From Comamonas endophytica (GTDB lineage Bacteria; Pseudomonadota; Gammaproteobacteria; Burkholderiales; Burkholderiaceae_C): a stretch of 64,000 bases of DNA. The stretch lies in the NCBI RefSeq assembly GCF_023634805.2, contig NZ_CP106882.1:124001-188000 (forward strand). Direction: 5' to 3'. Positions 53,367 to 61,175 of this stretch are shown here, piece after piece (within the stretch, counting starts at the first letter, position 1; each line of letters starts with the position of its first letter). The notes below the pieces were generated by a model. It worked only from the letters and a program-made list of their open reading frames with translations. It searched no databases and was not told the origin of the DNA. The position numbers were made by a program, and so were the translations under genes.

Positions 53367-54566
53367 TCAGGCAGCGGGCTGTTTGGCGGCCATCGGCACT
53401 TCCTGAGGCGCGATGTGGGCCCCGGGCCGCACGCGCTGCAGGCCGTTGACGACCACGCGCTCGCCCGCCTTGAGGCCCGCGGTCACGATGCGCAGGCCGT
53501 CGAAAGGCGCGCCCAGCTGCACCTCGCGGTACTCGGCCACGTCGCCCTCGCCCACGACCATCACGTATTTGCGGCTCTGGTCCGTGCCCACGGCACGCTC
53601 GCTCACCAGCACCGCCTCGGTGCTGCGCGCCTGCCCCATGCGGATGCGCGCGAACTGGCCCGGCATCAGCGCCCCGTCGGCGTTGTCGAACATGGCGCGC
53701 ACGCGCACCGTGCCACTTTGCGCATTGACCTGGTTGTCGATCAATTGCAGATGGCCCGCATGCGGGGTGCCGCCGGCCGTGCCGGTGCCCATCTGCACCG
53801 CGATGCGCTCGATACGGGAACGTCCGCCCTGGCCCGCCTGCAGCCCGTCCAGCGCGCGCACCACGACCTGCTCGTCGCTGTCGAAGCTGGCATAGATCGG
53901 GCTGACCGACACCAGCGTGGTCAGCACCGGCGCGCCCGCGCCCGCCGCCACCAGATTGCCTTCGGTCACCTCGATGCGGCCCGCGCGCCCGGCAATGGGC
54001 GCGCGCACCTGGGTATAGCCCAGGTTCAGCCGCGCGGCCTGCAGCGCGGCCTGCGCGGCGCGCAGGTTGGCATCGGCCTCGCGCTGCGCGTTCACGCGCT
54101 CGTCATGCTCGCGCTGGGCAATGGCCTGCTCCTGCCACAGCCGTGTCGAGCGCTCCATCTCGCTGGCGGTGTACGACAGCCGGGCCTGGGCCGCGACCAC
54201 CTGGGCCTGGGCGCGGTCGACCTCTGCGGCAAAGGGCGCTGCGTCGATGGTGAACAGCAGATCGCCCTTCTTCACCAGCGCGCCCTCGCGGAAATGCACC
54301 GCCTGCACGGCACCGGCCACGCGCGGGCGGATATCGACGCGCTGCACGGCTTCGAGCCGGCCGGAGAACTCGTCCCACAGCGCCACGTCCTGCTGCACCA
54401 CGCGCGCCACCGCCACGGGAACGGCTTGCGGCGCAGCGGCCTCGGCAGGCGCCTGGGCCGAAGCCTGCAGGGCAAAGGCGCCGACGCTCAAGGCGGCAAT
54501 GACGGCCGTCGCTATGGCCGCGGTGCGCCAGCTGCCCGGCGCGGAGGAAAGGAAATCGGTTTTCAT
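53367..54566 (-). CDS. RND efflux periplasmic adaptor (MexE/AcrA family)
   Basis: The 399-residue adaptor starts at ATG 54566, where a signal/anchor helix follows. It contains WDEFSGRLEAVQRVDIRPRVAGAV-type lipoyl sequence, an alpha-hairpin (residues about 100-180) and LNLGYTQVRAPIAGRAGRIEV and LMPGQFARIRM segments of the MexE branch. WDEFSGR-L is typical of MexE-like adaptors. It is the first gene of the RND operon and lies 167 bases downstream of the alpha/beta hydrolase gene on the same strand. Confidence 0.94.
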   Translation of the reverse strand: MKTDFLSSAPGSWRTAAIATAVIAALSVGAFALQASAQAPAEAAAPQAVPVAVARVVQQDVALWDEFSGRLEAVQRVDIRPRVAGAVQAVHFREGALVKKGDLLFTIDAAPFAAEVDRAQAQVVAAQARLSYTASEMERSTRLWQEQAIAQREHDERVNAQREADANLRAAQAALQAARLNLGYTQVRAPIAGRAGRIEVTEGNLVAAGAGAPVLTTLVSVSPIYASFDSDEQVVVRALDGLQAGQGGRSRIERIAVQMGTGTAGGTPHAGHLQLIDNQVNAQSGTVRVRAMFDNADGALMPGQFARIRMGQARSTEAVLVSERAVGTDQSRKYVMVVGEGDVAEYREVQLGAPFDGLRIVTAGLKAGERVVVNGLQRVRPGAHIAPQEVPMAAKQPAA

Positions 54567-54733
54567 GGTCGGTCTCTCGAATGGAAAAGCGCGGAGAAGC
54601 GGCGTTTCTGGACGCAACGCAGCCTTCCGGCGCAAAGGTCGGAAAAATCAGCAAAAAGAGGGGATAACGGCTCCGCCAGCGCGCGCTGGCATCAGCCAGG
54701 GCGCGGTGCGTTCAATCGGCAGCGATCAGGTGA

Positions 54734-55576
54734 TCAGGGAGAAGGCGGACATCGGGTTGTCGCGAAGAAACGCTGGAACTGGTCCTGCACTTCCTTCGCA
54801 CAGGGGCATGGCCGCGTGTCGGGCGCAAGCAGCGCATCGGGCCACTGCTGCGCCTTGGCAAAGACATGCCGCGTCACGGACAACCCGGCCGCTTCAAGCC
54901 GCGCCGCATAGGCCAGCGCTTCGTCGCGCATCGGGTCGTCCTGGCCCACGAGCATCAGCGTCGGCGGCAGGCCTGCCAGGCGCTGGGCCGCGCTGGGCAC
55001 CGCATAGGGATGCACCGCGTCATAGGCCGAGCGCAGGAACTGGTGCCAGCCCTGGGCCCACTTGCAGTCGGTGGCGGCACCGGTGGCGGCACGCACCGAA
55101 GCGGTGCCGACGCAGGGATCGAGCATCGGCGACAGCAGGATCTGCCCGGCCAGCGGCGGATGGCGCTGGTCGCGCGCCATCATGCAGACCCCGGCCGCCA
55201 GATTCCCGCCGGCTTCTTCTCCGGCCAGATAGACCTGGGCGCCCTTGCCCGCCAGCCGCGCACGGTGCTTGAATGCCCATTGCAGCACGCCATAGCCGAT
55301 CTCCAGCGGTTTGGGAAAGGGATGCTCGGGCGCCAGCGGATAGGCCACCGACACCACGCGTGCACCGGCAGCCTCGAACAGATGCGCGACCGTGCAGCCG
55401 TTGTCGAGCGTGCCGGAGATGAACGCCCCGCCATGGAAATGCACGACCAGCGGCAGGGTCTCGCCGGCTTTCTTGCTGCCATAGGTGCGCACGACGACCT
55501 CCTGACCGCATGCCAGGGCAATGGCGTTGTCGGTATGGGTCGATGGCGCAGGACGGACAGTCAAGGGTGCAGGCAT
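54734..55576 (-). CDS. Alpha/beta hydrolase of the hormone-sensitive-lipase type with degenerate active site
   Basis: The 280-residue protein from ATG 55576 has the HSL-family oxyanion motif HFHGGAF (HGG 48-50), YPLAPEHPFP and the acid segment GQDDPMRDEA (about 211-220). The nucleophile elbow reads GEEAGGN (119-125) instead of GDSAGGN, so the catalytic serine is a glutamate (E121). A histidine is also absent from the usual place after VTRHVFAKAQ. It is therefore likely non-hydrolytic, perhaps a ligand-binding or structural protein. It sits between a divergent LysR gene and an RND operon on its own strand. Confidence 0.82.
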   Translation of the reverse strand: MPAPLTVRPAPSTHTDNAIALACGQEVVVRTYGSKKAGETLPLVVHFHGGAFISGTLDNGCTVAHLFEAAGARVVSVAYPLAPEHPFPKPLEIGYGVLQWAFKHRARLAGKGAQVYLAGEEAGGNLAAGVCMMARDQRHPPLAGQILLSPMLDPCVGTASVRAATGAATDCKWAQGWHQFLRSAYDAVHPYAVPSAAQRLAGLPPTLMLVGQDDPMRDEALAYAARLEAAGLSVTRHVFAKAQQWPDALLAPDTRPCPCAKEVQDQFQRFFATTRCPPSP

Positions 55577-55609
55577 GGTGAGATCCGGTTGAACCGTGGA
55601 GCCACAAAT

Positions 55610-55650
55610 GTAAACGCTGCATTGCACCCCATAAACCCGGTAAATGCTGC
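55610..55650. promoter_or_regulatory. Direct repeat GTAAACGCTGC / GTAAATGCTGC upstream of LysR and hydrolase genes
   Basis: Two 11-base copies differing at one position start exactly 30 bases apart (55610 and 55640), close to three helical turns. They are centred in the 162-base gap between the divergent LysR and hydrolase genes. This spacing suits tandem regulator dimers. Confidence 0.5.
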
Positions 55651-55738
55651 CGCAGTGTTTCAAATTCCCGAACAATCAAAGCGCTGCGCGCATGTAAGAA
55701 TTCGTTTCCGCTGAACCACCACCACACAAGGAGCACCC

Positions 55739-56653
55739 ATGGATCAGATTCAAGCCATGCGTACCTTCGTGCGCGTGGTCGAGGCTGGCACCTTCACCCA
55801 CGCGGCCGACTCTCTGGAGCTGCCCAAGGCCACCGTCACCAAGCATGTGCAGGCGCTCGAAGAGCGGCTGCGCGTGAAGCTGCTCAACCGCACGACGCGC
55901 CGCGTCACCGTGACCACCGATGGCGCCGCCTACTACGACCGCGCCGTGCGGCTGCTGGCCGACTTCGACGACATGGAAGCGAGCATGACCCAGGCCCGCG
56001 CCACTCCGCGCGGGCGGCTGCGCGTCGATGTCGGCACCTCGGTCGCGCGGCTGCTGATCATTCCGCATCTGGCGCAGTTCCAGCAGCGCTATCCCGACAT
56101 CCAGATCGACCTGGGCGTGACCGACCGCACCATCGATCTGATCAGCGACAACGTCGACTGCGTGATACGAGGGGGCGAACTCACCGACCAGTCGCTCGTC
56201 GCGCGGCGCATCGCCAACCTGGAGTTCGTCACCGTCGCCACGCCCGCCTACCTGGCGCAGCACGGCACGCCCACGCATCCGCGGGAGCTGGAAGCCGGAC
56301 ACCGCTATGTGACCTATTTCTCGCCGGTGTCGCTGCGCCGCTATCCGCTGGAATTCCACCGCGATGGCGAACTCATCGAGATCGGCGGCGCCGCGCACCT
56401 CACGGTGAACGAAAGCAACGCCTATATGAGCGCGCTGGCGGCGGGCCAGGGCATCGGGCAGATCACGACCTTCCAGGCACAGCCGTACCTGGAGCGCGGC
56501 GAACTGGTGGCCCTGCTGCCCGACTGGCCGCAGCCACTGCTGCCGGTCTATGTGGTGTATCCGCCCAACCGGCATCTGAGCGCCAAGGTGCGCGCCTTCG
56601 TCGACTGGGCAGCCGAGCTGTTTGCACGCCACCCGCTGCTGCAGCGCGCCTGA
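55739..56653 (+). CDS. LysR-family regulator divergent from the hydrolase/RND block
   Basis: A 304-residue LysR protein opening MDQIQAMRTFVRVVEAGTFTHAAD. The HTH is in LELPKATVTKHVQALEERLRVKLLNRTTRRV. The effector domain has LGVTDRTIDLISDNVDCVIRGGELTD, the CrgA/DgdR-like branch. It is divergent from the degenerate hydrolase and RND efflux genes, so it is the probable regulator of that block, as MexT is for MexEF-OprN. A ribosome-binding site AAGGAG precedes the ATG. Confidence 0.9.
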   Translation: MDQIQAMRTFVRVVEAGTFTHAADSLELPKATVTKHVQALEERLRVKLLNRTTRRVTVTTDGAAYYDRAVRLLADFDDMEASMTQARATPRGRLRVDVGTSVARLLIIPHLAQFQQRYPDIQIDLGVTDRTIDLISDNVDCVIRGGELTDQSLVARRIANLEFVTVATPAYLAQHGTPTHPRELEAGHRYVTYFSPVSLRRYPLEFHRDGELIEIGGAAHLTVNESNAYMSALAAGQGIGQITTFQAQPYLERGELVALLPDWPQPLLPVYVVYPPNRHLSAKVRAFVDWAAELFARHPLLQRA

Positions 56654-56692
56654 GAAGGCCGGCTGACGGCAGCCACGCTGCAAGCAGACCTG

Positions 56693-57556
56693 TCAGGCCG
56701 TTGAAACCGCCTGGTCGGTGTGCTCGGGAAACTCCCACCCGGCCTCGGCGTCTTCGCCAGCCACCACCAGGATGCGCGGCTGGTCGCTGTAGACGCTGCC
56801 GAAGATCGTGGCGAAGGCCACGTCGGCCGCGTCGCGCCCGGTCGCCATGCGCATCATGCCCATGGGAATGGCGGTGCGCGAGGGATCGAACAGGTACCAG
56901 CGCCCGCCGAGGTAGACCTCGACATAGGCATGGAAGTCGGGCGGGCCCATCTTCGGGTCGGCGCCGAAGTCCGTGCCCGTGACGAAGCGCGCGGGCATGT
57001 TCACCGCCCGGCACAGCGCGATCATCAGGTGCGCGAAATCGCGGCAAACGCCCACGCGCTCGATCAGGGTGTCGACCGCGGAAGTCGTGCCATCGGAGCT
57101 GTTCGAGCGGAAGGTCACATGCTGGCCCACCCAGTCGCAGATCGCCTTGGCACGCGAGTAGCCGCGGGGCAACCCGCCGAACAGCCCGCCGGCGAAGTTG
57201 TACAGGCGGTCGGACTGGCAATAGCGGCTGGGGTAGATGTATTGCAGCACGTCGTGCGGAATGTCGCAGACCGGCACCTCGGGGATCTGCGCGGGGTCGG
57301 CCACATGGTGCCGCATTTCCACGCCGGCGGTGTAGCGCACCGTCAGTGGGCCGGGCTGGGCGCCCAGGCGCAGGCAGCGCTGGCCCATGCAGTCGCTTTC
57401 CTGCAGCTGCCAGGCGGCATCGGGCTGGCTGATCACCAGGTTCTCGTCGATCACCCTCTGATGGGATGTGTTTGCGGCATGAAAGAAAAAGAAGAATTCC
57501 GCACCGGGTGCAAGTACCGTATAGGACAACTCGAGCTGGAGTTGAAGTCTGATCAT
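56693..57556 (-). CDS. Transglutaminase-like cysteine peptidase family protein
   Basis: The 287-residue protein has an N-terminal bacterial transglutaminase-associated region (MIRLQLQLELSYTVLAPGAEF) and a C-terminal transglutaminase-core domain. Catalytic Cys is in RVGVCRDFAHLMIALCRA (about residues 155-172), His in PDFHAYVEVYLGGRWYLFDPSR and Asp in the same strand. Such proteins act as cysteine peptidases or amidases on peptides; cellular substrates are unknown. It is convergent with the LysR gene and divergent from the bacterioferritin-like gene. Confidence 0.9.
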   Translation of the reverse strand: MIRLQLQLELSYTVLAPGAEFFFFFHAANTSHQRVIDENLVISQPDAAWQLQESDCMGQRCLRLGAQPGPLTVRYTAGVEMRHHVADPAQIPEVPVCDIPHDVLQYIYPSRYCQSDRLYNFAGGLFGGLPRGYSRAKAICDWVGQHVTFRSNSSDGTTSAVDTLIERVGVCRDFAHLMIALCRAVNMPARFVTGTDFGADPKMGPPDFHAYVEVYLGGRWYLFDPSRTAIPMGMMRMATGRDAADVAFATIFGSVYSDQPRILVVAGEDAEAGWEFPEHTDQAVSTA

Positions 57557-57939
57557 CGTCGTATCTGTCGGCCAGCGTTACAAGGAGGATTCCCGCGCCA
57601 ATGAATGCTCCTTTTGCGCCACGCATGTCGGCTGGCAAATGGTCCATGCGCTACGGCCGAGTATGCGGGGTGGTGGTTGCGCGGTTTGTCAGCAAACACC
57701 ACCATCGGCTATCAGCCTGGCAAGCCGGAAGTGCCCCGGAATCCATGCCAGTCAAATGCTCGCGAGGGGCGTGGCGCAGGCGCCGGAGCCAGCGGCTTGG
57801 CTGGCCCGCGCCGCGCGGCGTCCACCCATGGCATGACAAGCTCCATTCCCACAGCCTGATGCAGCCGGATCATTTACCTTGGGAAGCTCTGGTGCGCTTG
57901 CAGCCCCGGAACTCTTTTTCCAATCCCACGAGGTGAGCA
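57557..57939. other. Intergenic region between transglutaminase and bacterioferritin-like genes
   Basis: No credible gene in 383 bases. It must contain two divergent promoters. A weak hairpin (TGGTGGT 57671-57677 with ACCACCA 57698-57704) is visible. I see no iron-regulator box that I would defend. Confidence 0.4.
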
Positions 57940-58485
57940 ATGAACAACAACGAGCAAATGCACGGTCAGATGACCCTGGACCATCAGCGGCTGGAAGCCG
58001 TCAAGCAGAGCCTGGACCAGGGCGCCGTCACGCCCGAGGTGCAACCCTGGCGCGAGCCCATCATCAAGCTGCTCAACGACTCGCTGGCCACGGAGCTTGT
58101 CTGCGCGCTGCGCTACAAGCGCCACCATTTCACGGCCTCCGGCCTGGAGTCCCCGGCCATCGCCGAAGAGTTCCTGGTCCATGCCAAGGAGGAGGAAGCG
58201 CATGCCGACAAGATCGCCAAGCGCATCGTGCAGCTCGGCGGCACGCCCGACTACAACCCCGACACGCTGACCGCGCGCAGCCACGCCGACTACAACGACG
58301 ATGAAGACCTGCACTCCATGATCCGCTCCAACCTGATCGCCGAGCGGGTCGCCATCGAGGCCTATTCGCAGATCATCGAGCTGATCGGCGACAAGGATCC
58401 CACGACGCGCCGCCTGATGGAGCACATCCTCGAGGAGGAGCAGGAACATGCCGACGAACTGTCGGACTGGATGAAGCGCGCCTGA
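57940..58485 (+). CDS. Bacterioferritin-like ferritin-superfamily protein
   Basis: This 181-residue four-helix-bundle protein has di-iron ligands arranged as in bacterioferritin: Glu52 in SLATELVCALRY, E85-x-x-H88 in KEEEAHAD, Glu in IAERVAIEAYSQ and EEEQEHADEL near the C-terminus. It lacks the clear haem-ligand Met of true Bfr, so a Dps/Bfr-like iron storage or oxidative-protection role is likelier. It is a single gene ended by a strong hairpin terminator. Confidence 0.88.
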   Translation: MNNNEQMHGQMTLDHQRLEAVKQSLDQGAVTPEVQPWREPIIKLLNDSLATELVCALRYKRHHFTASGLESPAIAEEFLVHAKEEEAHADKIAKRIVQLGGTPDYNPDTLTARSHADYNDDEDLHSMIRSNLIAERVAIEAYSQIIELIGDKDPTTRRLMEHILEEEQEHADELSDWMKRA

Positions 58486-58544
58486 GGCCCGCGCCGCAGC
58501 GCCACGGGTTGGCCATCGGCCCGGCGCGCTGTGAATCCTCGCCG

Positions 58545-58567
58545 CAGGCCCCGCTGGGGCCTGTTTT
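58545..58567 (+). terminator. Intrinsic terminator after the bacterioferritin-like gene
   Basis: CAGGCCCC (58545-58552), loop GCT, GGGGCCTG (58556-58563) and then TTTT. The stem is perfect. It sits directly at the end of the convergent otsB gene, whose stop overlaps the T-run. Confidence 0.82.
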
Positions 58568-59265
58568 CATTGCTGCTGCAGCCACGCCAGCACCTGGGCG
58601 GGCGAGTCGAAGACCGCGTCGGCATGCTCCGCGACGCGCGGGCCCACGGCGATGGCCCGGCCCCCGAGCGCGCGTGCGGCCTGCATGGCGCTGATGTCGG
58701 TGTAATCGTCGCCGACGAACACCGGCTGCCTGCCGCGCCACGGCGGCTGCTGCATCAACGCGCGCAGCGCGCTGCCTTTATTGGCGCCCTGCGGCACCAG
58801 CTCCAGCACCATCTTGCCTTCCTTCAGATGGTGCGTGGCCAGCTGCTGTGCCAGCTGCGCGCCCAGTGCGCGGACCGCGCCCTCGGCCGCCGGAGCCAGC
58901 CGCCAGTGCAGCGCCAGGCCGCAGGGCTTTTGCTCGACCAGTGCGCCGGGCCAGGCCTGCAGCGCGTCCTTGCACTCGCGCACCATCCGCGCAATGCGCG
59001 GGTCGGGCAGCGCGGGCGCGAGCAGTTCCGCGCCATGGCTGCCGGCCAGCGCGATGCCCGAGCTGCCGACCAGCCGCTCGAGCTCCCCGAAGGCGCGGCC
59101 GCTGACGCAGGCCAGCGCCCCGCCGAGCCGCGCCGAAAGCGCGCTTAGGACCTGCAGCAGCTCGGGAGGGACGTGGACCGCATCCGGCGTGGGCGCGATC
59201 TCGATCAGCGTGCCGTCCAGGTCCAGGAACAATGCCATCGGTTCAGCCAAGCGCAGCTCCCGCAT
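58567..59265 (-). CDS. otsB: Trehalose-6-phosphate phosphatase
   Basis: This HAD-superfamily phosphatase has about 232 residues from ATG 59265 (ATG 59280 and 59238 are alternatives; none has a clear ribosome-binding site). Motif I is FLDLDGTLIEIAPTPDAV, motif II is ACVSGRAFGELERLVG, GIALAGSHGAEL follows, and the motif III-IV region is GANKGSALRAL with VFVGDDYTDISAM. It releases trehalose from trehalose 6-phosphate. It is the last gene of the six-gene operon and overlaps the glycosyltransferase gene, so it is translationally coupled rather than next to otsA. Confidence 0.94.
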   Translation of the reverse strand: MRELRLAEPMALFLDLDGTLIEIAPTPDAVHVPPELLQVLSALSARLGGALACVSGRAFGELERLVGSSGIALAGSHGAELLAPALPDPRIARMVRECKDALQAWPGALVEQKPCGLALHWRLAPAAEGAVRALGAQLAQQLATHHLKEGKMVLELVPQGANKGSALRALMQQPPWRGRQPVFVGDDYTDISAMQAARALGGRAIAVGPRVAEHADAVFDSPAQVLAWLQQQ

Positions 59266-59932
59266 GCGCCGGCGCCGCATTCACGCTGCGCTCGAGCTTG
59301 AGCAGGAAATCGCCAAAGCCCTCGCGCGCGCGCGCATCACGCCGCGCGCTGGTCACGACGCAGGGCTCGATGCGCCGCGCGATGCGCAGGCCCGCAAGCT
59401 CGCAGCGCCGGATCAGGCTCACGTCCTCGTGCGCGGCGGCGGGCAGGAAGCCGCCCGACTGCAGGTAGGCCTCGCGCGACAGCCCCATGTTGGCGCCGTG
59501 GATGTGCGGATGGCCGTCTTGCGGCACGCTGGCATGGAAGGCCCGAACGACCTCCGGCGAATAGTCGCCCCAATCCTCCACGCGCACGATGCCGCAGAAC
59601 ACGTCGGCCTGGCAGGCCCATTGCGCGTACAGCCAGTTCTCGGGCACCTGGGTGTCGGCATCGGTGCAGGCGATCCATTCGCTGCCCTGCTCCAGCAGCC
59701 ACTGCGCGCCCGCGCGCCGGGCCTCGCCGACATTGCGCTGCGTGATCTCCAGCACCTGGTCGGCAAGCGCGCGCGCGATGTGCGCCGAGCCGTCGGTGCA
59801 GGCGTCGAGCACCACCATGATGCGCGCCGAAAGGCCCTGGCGCGCAAGATGCTGCACGCTCTTGCGCACCGACAGCAGGCAAGCCTGCAGGTGCTGCTCC
59901 TCGTTGTGCGCGGGTATGACGACGCCGATCAT
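59243..59932 (-). CDS. Family 2 glycosyltransferase
   Basis: The 229-residue GT-A fold enzyme starts IGVVIPAHNEEQHLQACLLSV and has DACTDGSAHIARA, a nucleotide/metal-binding TDADTQVPENWL segment (DxD type, about residues 90-101), HGANMGLSREAYLQSGGF and HEDVSLIRRCE. These are clear GT2 features. Donor and acceptor are unknown. The ATG overlaps the methyltransferase stop (ATGA). There is no transmembrane helix, so it acts in the cytoplasm or at the membrane surface. Confidence 0.9.
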   Translation of the reverse strand: MIGVVIPAHNEEQHLQACLLSVRKSVQHLARQGLSARIMVVLDACTDGSAHIARALADQVLEITQRNVGEARRAGAQWLLEQGSEWIACTDADTQVPENWLYAQWACQADVFCGIVRVEDWGDYSPEVVRAFHASVPQDGHPHIHGANMGLSREAYLQSGGFLPAAAHEDVSLIRRCELAGLRIARRIEPCVVTSARRDARAREGFGDFLLKLERSVNAAPAHAGAALG

Positions 59933-60510
59933 GCGATGCCCTCCTTGCGCGCAATGCTGGTGGCGTCCGCGCCCAGCACGTCGACCAACAGGTCTTCATC
60001 CTCGTAGTGCGCCAGGCCATGCCAGCCGGTGCCCTCGCGCAGCAGATCATGCGCGGCCTGCGCCGGCGTGGCGACCTGCTCGAAGGCGTGGCGCCAGTGC
60101 GCCAGCAGCAGCACGCCCGTGGCCTGCCGCGCGATGTTCCGTGCCAGCTGCCGGATCTGCGCCTGCTCCAGGTAGTACGCCACATCGCACAGCAGGATAT
60201 GGGTGAAGGCCTGCTGCGGCCAGTCGCGGGTGATGTCGGCCTGCAGCACCTGCACCTGGGGCAAGCCCTGCAGGCGCTCGCGCGCCAGCTCCACCGCCTT
60301 GGCCGAGACATCGACGGCCAGCAGCTGGCTGGCGCGCGGTGCCAGCAGCTGCGTCATCAGGCCGCTGGAGCAGCCGATCTCCAGCACGCAGCCGAGCTTC
60401 TCGTTGGGGAGCATGGCGGCAATCAGCTGGCGCCGGCGCCTTTCGTACCAGTGCTTCTGGTAGCCCCAGGGATCGGGGTCGAGGTGCGGGGCGTCGAAAT
60501 CAGGTTTCAT
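59929..60510 (-). CDS. NodS-like class I SAM-dependent methyltransferase
   Basis: The 193-residue protein from ATG 60510 opens KPDFDAPHLDPDPWGYQKHWYERRRR. The SAM-binding motif I is CVLEIGCSSGLMTQLLA, motif II LAVDVSAKAVELARERL and motif III FTHILLCDVAYYLEQ. The PWGY...YERRR opening is characteristic of the NodS family, whose best-known member N-methylates a deacetylated chitooligosaccharide. It overlaps the PIG-L deacetylase gene by 11 bases, so an amine exposed by that deacetylase is a plausible substrate. Confidence 0.9.
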   Translation of the reverse strand: MKPDFDAPHLDPDPWGYQKHWYERRRRQLIAAMLPNEKLGCVLEIGCSSGLMTQLLAPRASQLLAVDVSAKAVELARERLQGLPQVQVLQADITRDWPQQAFTHILLCDVAYYLEQAQIRQLARNIARQATGVLLLAHWRHAFEQVATPAQAAHDLLREGTGWHGLAHYEDEDLLVDVLGADATSIARKEGIA

Positions 60511-61174
60511 CAAGATAATGCTCGTGATCGGAAGTGAATGCCGCGAGGAACTCGGCGCGCAGGATGGCGCCCTCGGCGACGCCATTGCGGCTGAATTGCG
60601 TCTGGAACAGCGCGGCCGCCTTGCGCTTGTGCTGCAGGGCCTCGGGCGCCAGCGCCAGCGTATGGATCCGGGGATGGGCCATGAAGCGCGCGCGGCGCAG
60701 CGGGTCCACCAGGCTCCATACGGGGTAGTACAGGCAGTTCTGCGGCGTGGCGATGCGGCGCAGGCAGTGGGCGACCGCCTCGTGGTCTGGATGGCCGTCG
60801 TGCCACCAGGGCGCGACATACAGCGCATCGGCGCGCCAATGGTTGAGCAGTTGGCGGTCGAGCAGCGGACCCTGCTCCATCAGCTGCGAATCGCCCAGCT
60901 GCCAGAACTGCGGCGGCGGGCATTCCAGCAGCGTTGCCGCTGCGCGCGACTCCTGCTGGCGCGCCTCGCGCAGCGCCTGCTCCTCGGACGCGGGCAAGGC
61001 GCCAAAGCAGCGCTCGCCGTCGGTGACGATGTGCACCTCGACCGCAAGGCCCAGCTGCTGCGCCAGGCGGATCAGCCCGAAGCAGCCCAGCACCTCGTCA
61101 TCGGGATGCGGCGCGAGCACGACCAGCGTGCGATAGCCGCCCAGGCGCTGCGCGAGCAATGGCGGCGCCTGCAC
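60500..61174 (-). CDS. PIG-L/LmbE-family N-deacetylase
   Basis: A 224-residue deacetylase with the zinc-binding APHPDDEVLG motif (H23-P-D-D-E27) and the second metal segment WHDGHPDHEAVAHCLRR (about 123-139). Family members remove N-acetyl groups from GlcNAc-containing glycans or related amides. It is tightly packed: one base after the acyl-CoA-dehydrogenase-like stop, and overlapping the NodS-like methyltransferase. Expected role: exposing an amine for methylation or acylation. Confidence 0.9.
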   Translation of the reverse strand: MQAPPLLAQRLGGYRTLVVLAPHPDDEVLGCFGLIRLAQQLGLAVEVHIVTDGERCFGALPASEEQALREARQQESRAAATLLECPPPQFWQLGDSQLMEQGPLLDRQLLNHWRADALYVAPWWHDGHPDHEAVAHCLRRIATPQNCLYYPVWSLVDPLRRARFMAHPRIHTLALAPEALQHKRKAAALFQTQFSRNGVAEGAILRAEFLAAFTSDHEHYLDET

Positions 61175-61175
61175 G

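Noticed and set aside
50033..54911. 1781-residue plus-strand ORF across the RND operon
   Set aside because: It is the antisense shadow of the OMF, RND pump and adaptor genes; histidine/glutamine/arginine-rich composition and no domain.
57671..57704. Hairpin in the transglutaminase/bacterioferritin gap as a regulatory RNA
   Set aside because: 7-bp stem with a 20-base loop and no flanking signal; too weak.
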